From: Chionoecetes opilio
Lineage: Eukaryota > Arthropoda > Malacostraca > Decapoda > Majidae
Assembly: GCA_016584305.1 (NCBI GenBank)
Contig: JACEEZ010003598.1
Location: forward strand, 218,501-282,500
Reading direction: 5' to 3'
Length of the DNA: 64,000 nt
Shown: in pieces, positions 57,101-64,000 of the stretch
How the letters are laid out: every line of letters starts with the position of its first letter
How positions within the stretch are numbered: the stretch's first letter is position 1
Position numbers and translations under genes: made by a program
The notes under the pieces: generated by a model
Told to the model about the DNA's origin: nothing
Databases searched by the model: none
What the model saw: only the letters and a program-made list of their open reading frames with translations

Positions 57101-60100
57101 ACAGTACTTTTCATTAGTGAAGAGACAGGATAAACATTGAATTTAGTAGATATTAGTGTGCAAAAGGTAAATGAAGGGTTTTCTAACAGTTTACTGATAG
57201 CATTTAAGATTTTTTATTTAAAATATCAATATCGTTATCGCTAGTATCGGAATTTTGGATTTATCGATTTATCGGTTATCGCCTTATTGGGCGATAAATT
57301 TATCGCCAGTTATCGATTATCAGCTATCACCGATAAGGTTATCGTTATCGGTTATCGTGATAATTTTTTTCGTTATCGCGCCTACCTATGGTTATTTTGG
57401 ACGAGTACATATGGTTTGCTAAGTAACGTATGCTCGAGAGTGTGCAAGGAGGGGTGACTCATTATCAAACTCCTTATATTTTGATATATAGATAATTAGT
57501 AGTTATTTTGGCCGAGTACATGGTTTGGTAAGTAATGTAGCCTATGCTGCAGTGTGTGTAGGGAGGGGTGACTCATTTTCCACCTCCTTATATTTTTGAG
57601 TTATAGATAAATAGTAGTTATTTTGGACGAGTAGCTACATGGTTTGCTGCCTAAGTAATGATGTATGCTAGAGTGTGTGCAAAGAGGGGTGACTCATTAT
57701 CTAACTCCTTATATTTTGAGTTATAGATAAACAGTAGTTATTTTGGACGAGTACCTACATGGTTTGCTAAGTAACGTATGCTCGAGTGTGTGAAGGGAGG
57801 GGTGACTCATTATCAAACTCCTTATATTTTGATATATAGATAAACTGTAGTTATTTTCGACGAGTACATGGCTTGCTACCTAAGTAATGTACGCTATGTG
57901 TGTTACGAGACGTTATCTAAAGAAACATACTACCGTAGATAACAGTCAAGTCGCCACCTGCAGTCATGTCGCCAGCCGCCTAATATTACGAATTATAGCA
58001 TCACTACTGATTTTTATGTGCCACTGAAGATGATACACAGTAGTTTATATCATGACTGTATAATCTACCGCGTTGTTTTATGCTTTGTATCTGCAAATAT
58101 AACTGTTGCGCATTTTGCTTCTCAAGTTTTTCTTGGCGCGACGACAGACCTTTCATCTCATCACATCTCATCACCTTTCGGGCGGCAGGACACAGACTTG
58201 CCAGATCTTTCAAACTTGAATAGAATTTGTTTTCACGTTGGCAAAGGAATTTTTTTTATATCCAAGCATCTTCCGCAGCTAATATAAATAGAGACTTCTT
58301 TTACTTTACCTCTAATTTCCCTGAATTCCCCAGAGTGGCGACTCAACTGTTGGGTTAAAATACTAGCTGGCGACTTTACTGTAGTAGGTATAACAACGTC
58401 GCCACTCGGTTTTATTTTTATAATTTGTTCATGTATAGCCCTAATATGACGCAGATGAAGACACAAAATGACACAGACTTTCCAGATAGCCACTTCTAAC
58501 TTTCCTGAAATCATGGATGTAGAAATGTAAGTATTAACGCCACCACACGTCTGTAAATAACAAAGAAACGTTGTCCTGGCGACTTTACTGTTATCTACGG
58601 TACAAGAAAAGAATACAAACATAACTAACTTCATATATATTGAGTTATACTTATAGATAAATAGTAGCTAGTTATTTTGGACGAATACTACATGGTTTCC
58701 TACCTAAGTAATGTATGCTCGAGTGTGTGCAGAGAAGGGTGACTCATACACTCCGACACCTGCCAACGTAGCCCTGTGCTCGCTGGCTGCTGGTATGTAC
58801 AGTACAAGGTTACTGGGTAGTGTCAACAGCGCGTACTACAAACTATCCTCTCACCTTACCATGCCAACCTAACCTATCCTAACCTAACTAACAGTGGTAA
58901 AGGGGAGTTATTCGGGGGGGGTTTAGGGTGGAGGAGAAGGGGGAGAGCCTTTGACGTGTGCTACCCCCTTCCTCGTGATGGTTTTCGTCAGCACAAAGAT
59001 AGAGGAACAATTATTAAGGAACGATTGGGCAAGAAATACGAAATACGCTAAAAGAGAAAAGATTGCATGATAACAAGAGGGGGTAGTAGTTAGTAGTAGT
59101 GGGGAGGAGCAAGAGGGGGTAGTAGGAAGTAGTAGTGGGGAGGAGCAAGAGGGGATAGTAGGAAGTAGTAGTGGGGAGGAGCAAGAGAGGATAGTAGGAA
59201 GTAGTAGTGGGGAGGAGCAAGAGGGGGTAGTAGTTAGTAGTAGTGGGGAGGAGCAAGAGGGGGTAGTAGTTAGTAGTAGTGGGGAGGAGCAAGAGGGGGT
59301 AGTAGTTAGTAGTAGTGGGGAGGAGCAAGAGGGGGTAGTAGTTAGTAGTAGTGGGGAGGAGCAAGAGGGGGTAGTAGGAAGTAGTAGTGGGGAGGAGCAA
59401 GAGGGGGTAGCAGGAAGTAGTAGGGGGGAGCTAGATGCCATGGCTACTTTCACTCGCGTAGCTACTTATTTCAGGTGTTAATTATAGTTCATATGCATTA
59501 AACTACACCTACCTCGCGTACTTATTTCAGATGGTAGTTGTAGTTCATATATGCGTTAAACTACACATTTTTCAAACTATGGAAGCTGTTATAAGGGTCT
59601 ATAGTATGACTTTTAATTGGTGTAGCAGCTATACGTAGGTAAATTGATACGTTTTTGCAATGCATGATAAGAATAGTTTCGTGTAATTGTCTTGTGTTAA
59701 GTATACTGTTAAGGATGCAATACATGAGAGGAATGTAGATGTAGGTATATCTTTGTATTCATTTTGATCTCCTGTACCCTCCCCCCTCCCCCCTGTCCTC
59801 CGCCGCACCGAGAGGGAGATGACTCACCACCAACCTCGTCTGACAACATTCTTTGCACACACACACACACACACATACATACATACATACACTCACACGC
59901 GCTAGTTAAAACAAAGCTCACATAGTCAATGCCTGCGATTCGAGCTGGTCTTAATTTTACTTTACACCCCCAACATAATGCCTGGAAAAGCGCCATGCAA
60001 AAAGACACCTTTGGAACACCCACTGATTTAGCATCTTGTACCCGCCCTTCCTACCTGTCACCTGTGCCGCCACTTTTCCTCCCCGCTATTCCCTTCCCAT

Positions 60101-62643
60101 CGTCCCAGCTCACACAAACACTAATACCAATCTTCGCCTACCCATGACAATACTTCACTCTCTTCAATTACCAATCAAAGCAGGTTTTCATTGATTTATA
60201 AACAGAATAAGAACCTAAGAAAATAATGGAGTTACAAGAGACTGGGAGACCTACACGTGATAGTTCCTTATACTTTACATACACCTACATCCACCTTTCA
60301 TCCCCATTCATGAAACTGTCTAGCCTAATTTCAAAACTCACTATTGACTCGGCACTAACTACCCCATGCACTGAGTCCATTCCAATCATTTGCTACCCAT
60401 TTGTGAACCAGTTTCTCCCTATTTCTTCTTTAAATCTACGCTTTTCCAGTTTGAATCAGTTACTTCTTGTTCTACCCTGATTACTACCTAGCCGTAAGAA
60501 CTTATAAACAGAATACAATAGTCTTGCGTTGGTTCTTCATTGTCTTGATTCGATTTGCGATCTTGAAAAAGCGTAATTTAAAAAAGAAATAGGGAAAAAC
60601 TGGTCCACAAATAGGGTGGTAAATTATTGGAATGGACTCAGTAGACAGGTATATGTGTGGAGTTAATAGGAAGTTTTAAAAGGAGGCTAGACAATTTCAT
60701 GGACGGGGATGAAAGGTGGATGTAGGTAGTGTTAAGTAACAGGAACTACCACATAGTAGGTCTCACGGCCTCTTGTAGCTTTCTTATTTTCTTATGTTCT
60801 AAAGCCTTCGCTATTTTCAACCTTCGCCTACGCATGACAACACGTACTTCACTCCATTCAGTTACTAATCAAAGCAGTATTCATTGATTTATAAACAGAA
60901 TACAATACTTTGCGTTGGTTCTTCATTGTCTTTTCACGTCGACCTTTCCTTTCCTATAAAAAAAAAATATGTTGTTAGCCATAAAATTAAGAAAAGTCAC
61001 TTATGCCAAATTAGTTACGGTAGTGGACAAGGATACTTAACAGGTCATAGCTATAAAATATTGCTTATAGTCACTAAAAATCGTCTAATAGTACCCAAAT
61101 GACAATGGAAATAACGTTCTGAGTCTTAAATGGTTGATTAATCCCCCGGGCAGGATTAGAGGCAATGGAGGGACGGATCCAAGCGATGGAGGAGGGGATC
61201 CAGGCGATGGAAGGCGGGATCCAGGCGATGGAGGGGCGGATCCATGAGCTGCGTGTGATGGTGGGTGTGGTGCTGGCGCTGGTGGTGATCCTCCTACTAG
61301 CAATGGTGGTGGTGTTCCTCCGCCACACCTCCACGCGGGCCATCAAAGCCGCCCTGCCAGTGTTCTTCAGGCGCCGCAAGGACGAGGCCCGCGCCAGTAT
61401 AGAGAAGCGCCCCCTGCCACCCACCAAAGTGCCTAAAGAAAATAGAAACTCCACTGTTGTTAGAATAGCGGACTATCAGGTAACGTGTATTGCCTTTCTT
61501 TTCCTTACATCTTCCTACTTCTTCTTTATGTCTCTTCTTCTTCTTCTTCTTCTTCCTTATCTTCCTTCTTTTCTTCATCTACCTTCATCTTCCTTCTTCT
61601 TGCTTCCTCTTCTCTTCTTCCTTCATTTCTTCTTAATCTTCTTTACTTCACCTCTTTTCCTTCGTCTTCTTTCTTTCCTCTTCTATCATGCTTCTGTGTG
61701 TTTTTTTTTTTTTTTTATCTATGACAATAGATGACATTTTATCTTCCAATGCATCTCTGCTATTCCAGTTTTTTTTTTCTTTACGTGCCTGATTATGATT
61801 ATCCTACATAAGTCCTAATCATTTACTGGCTATTCCTCTAAGTCTTTGTCAATAGCTAATTATTTTCAGTTGCATGAATTTGATAACTTTTGGGCAGTCT
61901 TTTTCTCAATTTTCTTGGAATCACTTTGTATATGTAGATTTTTGTGAAGGAGCTGAGCTGGTCTAGATTTTGTGGTCTACCCTATACAAGTTTGGGAGAA
62001 GGCCTTATGTATGAAAAGAAAAAGATTAATTTGATACAGCACGTAGGAAATGGTGTTATAACTACAATCATGTGTTATTTTCCCCGCAGAATAACCAGTC
62101 TTCTTCTTTCTGTTTAACGTCAGTTTTTCTCATATTTTATGAGGTTAGACAGCCGATGATACGCTTCCAACTATCTCTATCCATTACCTCAACTTCTTCA
62201 ATGGCCAATGCTGCCAGATCCTCTTCAACACACTGCCTCCATGTCTTCCTTGGCCTGCCCGGTGGATGGCGACCTGGCACTTCCACCCCTAACAGCTCTC
62301 CCAATGCTCACCACCTTCTCTCCTCTTTCAGAATAACCACAGTCCACTAAATAAACGCATACAGCTCAACGGCCAGGCTCTCCACGGAGACTCGACACTG
62401 CCAAACTTCCCTCCGCCAGGCGACCTTCCGAGGACCCGCCAGCCTTCCGAGTCCACGTGCCCCGACGACAGCACCGACCTACCTCACGGCCACCAACACG
62501 CCTACGACAACCTGGCACTCTCCACCTCCACCCTCCACGACACCACCACCTCCTCCGCCTCCACCCTCGGTCCCGGAGTCTCCACCAACACACTGGATAC
62601 GACGCTTCCCTCCATGAATCCTACAACACCTGTTCTGGGTTGA
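53500..62643 (+). CDS. Unnamed type I single-pass membrane protein (three coding exons, 279 aa)
   Basis: The exons 53500-53701, 61154-61479 and 62332-62643 join in frame (phase 1, then phase 0) with GT-AG borders and a TGA at 62641. The predicted product has an N-terminal basic stretch and a hydrophobic core (residues about 18-36) ending PVTAQ, a likely signal peptide. A short ectodomain with eight cysteines (about 41-64) follows, then four heptad-like IQAMEGG/R repeats (about 70-98). A transmembrane helix (about 102-123), a basic stop-transfer RRRK stretch and a Ser/Thr/Pro-rich cytosolic tail come next. The tail holds YDNL, a possible YxxL-type sorting or phosphotyrosine signal. I do not recognise the family. 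A surface receptor or adaptor role would be guesswork. Further exons inside the 7.45-kb first intron cannot be excluded. Confidence 0.72.
53917..54120. repeat. GA then CT microsatellites (inverted pair)
   Basis: GA at 53917-53991 and CT at 54058-54120, about 65 bp apart, able to pair into a long hairpin in the first intron of the membrane-protein gene. Confidence 0.95.
54121..54722. other. Intron of the membrane-protein gene, no feature seen
   Basis: A G-rich run at 54177-54200 and unique sequence. No exon-like peptide. Confidence 0.5.
54723..55204 (-). mobile_element. GTCGCCA-motif element, copy 7 (482-bp type)
   Basis: TA-flanked CCGTAGATAACAGTATAGTC and inverse. The central frame is broken here by small deletions. 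Confidence 0.92.
55205..55545. other. Intron, no feature seen
   Basis: Unique sequence without conserved frames. The same holds for 55795-56040. Confidence 0.5.
55546..55794 (-). mobile_element. CAGTGCCGTTTCTAG repeat, copy 2, inverted
   Basis: Reverse complement of 52457-52729, ending GGCTAGAAACGGCACTG at right. The left end lacks the full terminus. Confidence 0.8.
56890..57390. mobile_element. hAT-type element rich in TTATCGCGATAA, 8-bp target duplication
   Basis: GTTATTTT flanks both sides exactly. Termini CATAGGTGGGCGTTATCGCG and CGCGCCTACCTATG. The subterminal parts are filled with TATCG/CGATA motifs in both orientations. No coding capacity. Confidence 0.93.
57933..58600 (-). mobile_element. 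GTCGCCA-motif element, copy 8 (668-bp type)
   Basis: TA-flanked. Minus-strand frame [20 protein letters not shown] ... [16 protein letters not shown], like copies 2 and 6, in the opposite orientation. Confidence 0.93.
59083..59432. repeat. 36-bp minisatellite (GGGGTAGTAGTTAGTAGTAG...)
   Basis: About 9-10 units containing GTAGTAGTGGGGAGGAGCAA. 58791-59082 is unique and non-coding. A two-copy 60-bp duplication lies at 59450-59565. Confidence 0.95.
59850..59892. repeat. CA / CATA microsatellite
   Basis: Short CA tract followed by CATA units. Otherwise 59566-60204 shows no gene. Confidence 0.9.
60205..60500 (-). mobile_element. LINE C-terminal fragment (CR1-like), minus strand
   Basis: AACCTAAGAAAATAATGGAG at left, ACTTCTTGTTCTACCCTGAT at right. 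Same family as 43773-44200. Confidence 0.8.
60575..60800 (+). mobile_element. LINE C-terminal fragment (CR1-like), plus strand
   Basis: Inverted relative of 60205-60500, about 75 bp away, ending GGCCTCTTGTAGCTTTCTTA. The two could pair as a hairpin in the intron transcript. Flanking blocks (TTCATTGATTTATAAACAGA...) are directly repeated at 60188 and 60880. Confidence 0.8.
60945..61135 (-). mobile_element. piggyBac-like MITE, copy 10, ends decayed
   Basis: The body matches the family (TTAGCCATAAAATTAAGAAA, ATGGAAATAACGTTCTGAGT) but both TTAA-proximal ends are eroded. It ends about 18 bp from the acceptor of the membrane-protein exon at 61154. Confidence 0.8.
61154..61479 (+). CDS. Membrane-protein gene, second coding exon (heptad stalk, TM helix, basic tail)
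   Basis: 326 bp, acceptor CCCGGGCAG, donor GTAACG. Two bases finish the Gly codon, then 108 codons follow. A 21-nt unit repeated about four times encodes the IQAMEGG-type heptads. After HELR come about 22 hydrophobic residues, then FLRHTS and a basic FFRRRKDEAR tail. The GC-rich codon use contrasts with the AT-rich intron. The acceptor has a poor pyrimidine tract, because a decayed piggyBac-like MITE ends less than 20 bp upstream. Confidence 0.75.
61480..62080. other. Second intron of the membrane-protein gene
   Basis: TTC-rich pyrimidine stretch at 61500-61720 (low complexity), then unique AT-rich sequence. Confidence 0.6.
62087..62339 (-). mobile_element. 5'-truncated LINE fragment with 11-bp target duplication spanning a splice acceptor
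   Basis: CAGAATAACCA occurs at 62087-62097 and 62329-62339. Between them, 231 bp is the reverse complement of the LINE C-terminal fragment at about 8650-8890: same gene segment, A-rich 3' end toward 62098, truncated 5' end toward 62328. This is a typical target-primed reverse transcription insertion. The duplication includes the acceptor AG, and the pyrimidine tract of the second acceptor (CCTTCTCTCCTCT) is antisense LINE sequence. Confidence 0.88.
62332..62643 (+). CDS. Membrane-protein gene, last coding exon (Ser/Thr/Pro-rich tail)
   Basis: The second (duplicated) acceptor, TCTTTCAG ending at 62331, opens 103 codons and a TGA. The peptide runs NNHSPLNKRIQ..., contains HAYDNLALSTSTL, and ends TTPVLG. 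It is rich in Ser, Thr, Pro and Asp and lacks hydrophobic runs, fitting a disordered cytosolic tail. An identical AG-AATAACCA stands 242 bp upstream. Using that one reads into LINE sequence and stops at 62348. Confidence 0.7.
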   Translation, partial: NNHSPLNKRIQLNGQALHGDSTLPNFPPPGDLPRTRQPSESTCPDDSTDLPHGHQHAYDNLALSTSTLHDTTTSSASTLGPGVSTNTLDTTLPSMNPTTPVLG

Positions 62644-62651
62644 GTTTCTAC

Positions 62652-62861
62652 CTATACTCGCCACACATTAACTTGGCGAAAATGGGGCTTCACTCCCTTC
62701 CGAACGCACGGGATTGGCTGGGGTGTTGGGTGTTGGGTGAGAATGCCGTACTCCAAGTTTCGCCCTAAAGCCCCAACACCTCAGCCAATCCCGTGTGTTC
62801 GAAGGAGAGTGAAGCCGTGAAGGGGCCCCATTTTCGCCAACTTAACGTGCAGCGAGTATAG
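62652..62861. repeat. Long hairpin in the 3' UTR of the membrane-protein gene
   Basis: Arms at 62652-62744 and 62765-62861 are inverted copies (CTATACTCGC, ACTTGGCGAAAATGGGGCTT, CACGGGATTGGCTG...). It starts eight bases after the stop codon. Probably a foldback MITE. Confidence 0.88.
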
Positions 62862-63745
62862 TTTGGTGTGGGATAATGCCTCCAGTGCCGCTCAGACTTA
62901 ACCATCGCCAGCCTTGTGCAATATTCGTGATGTAATCCGTCCATGTCGTGCAACGCTATGATACGACAATGCAGTAGTGTACGATTTCTGCGAACTCAGT
63001 GTAACAGTTCCTAGCACCGTCCAGGAAAAGAATGCTATGAGGAACACGATACATAAACTTATACACGAGGCAACGGAGACCTGCATTTTCGTTTGTGTGT
63101 GTGTACGTGTGATATCAATGTGAGATTTGTAAAAAGACATTAAAAAGTATTAAGGTGTTTCCGTGCACTGAGATCACTACTGCTCGTGACTGGTGTTGTC
63201 ATTAGTCATAGGGAACATGTAACATTCCAGATCTATTTATAGCCAGTATTTGCTGGAAACTCCTTCACTTCATTGTGCATAATAATTGTACACAAAATAA
63301 GTAAACTATCCCTTCAAAACAATTGATGATGTTAACAAAATAATATTCTCTTCTCTTATAACCCATTTCATTACTAACTCTGCTATAACTCTTTCCTAAC
63401 CGCATTTGTTGTGCTCGTCACTCATAAAAGTCTATGCAAATCACTTCATATTATGTTATTATATTGCTCATATAGTCATTTGTAGTTTTCTATAATGAAC
63501 TTTTATGTAATCACACATATTTTTATTAACCAGAAACACTTTAACTATGTCTTTTGGTAAATCTGGCAAACACAAGAAAGCAAGGCTAATCTTTTCCTTC
63601 ACAAGAAAAGCTTAGAATAACTTTAGGTATGGAACCCTGGATACACATTAGGATCTCGCTGATGCTAACATTATGTGCATTCTAAATACTGTAATTCCTT
63701 ATTAATCTAATCTTTTATACAATGCCTCGTCTCCATATGTTTTTG
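62862..63745 (+). other. 3' flank of the membrane-protein gene, possible poly(A) signals
   Basis: Unique sequence with ATTAAA at about 63139, and AATAAT near 63270. No further gene is seen before the minisatellite. Confidence 0.35.
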
Positions 63746-63749
63746 TCTA

Positions 63750-64000
63750 TACACTCAACTCCACTCTTGCTCCCTCCATGCTAATCCCTTTCCCCACACT
63801 CCACTCCACTCTTGCTCCCTCCATGCTAATCACTTTCCCCACACTCCACTCCACTCTTGCTCCCTCCATGCTAATCCCTTTCCCCACACTCAACTCCACT
63901 CTTGCTCCCTCCATGCTAATAACTTTCCCCACTCCACTCCACTCTTGCTCCCTCCATGCTAATCACTTTCCCCACACTCCACTCCACTCTTGCTCCCTCC
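63750..64000. repeat. 45-bp minisatellite, continuing past window end
   Basis: Five to six units of CTCCACTCTTGCTCCCTCCA then TGCTAATCCCTTTCCCCAC. The unit is divisible by three, so it gives open frames that I do not regard as genes. Confidence 0.95.

Larger units (their letters stand above)
56041..58790 (+). repeat. About 115-130-bp tandem array, interrupted twice
   Basis: Fifteen or so diverged units with CTCCTTATATTTTGAGTTAT, AGATAAATAGTAGTTATTTT, CGACGAGTA, CATGGTTTGCTAAGTAATGT and GTGTGTGCAGGGAGGGGTGA. Interrupted by a hAT element (56890) and by GTCGCCA element copy 8 (57933), and resuming after each. Confidence 0.92.

Overview
This window looks like nuclear DNA of an arthropod, most probably a decapod crustacean. 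That is an inference from three things: long introns, very dense simple repeats (CT/GA, CCA, GAA, AT), and a heavy load of non-LTR retrotransposon pieces, mariner, hAT, pogo/Tigger-like and piggyBac-like elements. There are no bacterial operons, rRNA genes or convincing tRNA genes.

Two host genes can be supported. The first is the 5' half of 2-oxoglutarate dehydrogenase E1 (OGDH), on the minus strand from about 28.6 kb down to 2.19 kb. Ten coding exons join with compatible splice phases: 28362-28583, 26862-27077, the mutually exclusive pair 23797-23917 / 23139-23241, then 16740-16862, 12642-12774, 7994-8140, 5120-5299, 3957-4137 and 2190-2299. The rest of the gene lies beyond the left edge. 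One conserved block of about 29 residues, expected between 12642 and 8140, is not in the sequence. The array beside the gap shows signs of misassembly.

The second is an unnamed plus-strand gene (53500-62643, three coding exons, 279 residues). It encodes a predicted type I single-pass membrane protein: signal peptide, Cys-rich ectodomain, heptad-repeat stalk, transmembrane helix and Ser/Thr-rich tail. Its last exon carries a LINE insertion whose target-site duplication copied the splice acceptor.

The remainder is repeats. 0-1.7 kb: LINE reverse transcriptase remnant. 2-28 kb: OGDH introns filled with MITEs, a mariner inside a pogo-like MITE, a 1.4-kb palindrome, a hAT MITE, and 23-, 32- and 30-bp satellite arrays. 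28.7-31 kb: LINE split by a hAT-like element that holds two further MITEs. 31-38 kb: foldback elements and a 115-130-bp array interrupted by a 2.1-kb terminal-inverted-repeat element with a decayed protein. 38-53 kb: microsatellites, LINE pieces and several copies of an unusual GTCGCCA-motif element. 53-64 kb: the second gene, with another array and nested elements in its intron.

The most notable observations are the duplicated splice acceptor, the phase-locked OGDH exon pair, the missing OGDH exon beside a noisy assembly junction, the GTCGCCA element family (nine copies), and the 2.1-kb element carrying a GCDT-motif protein remnant.
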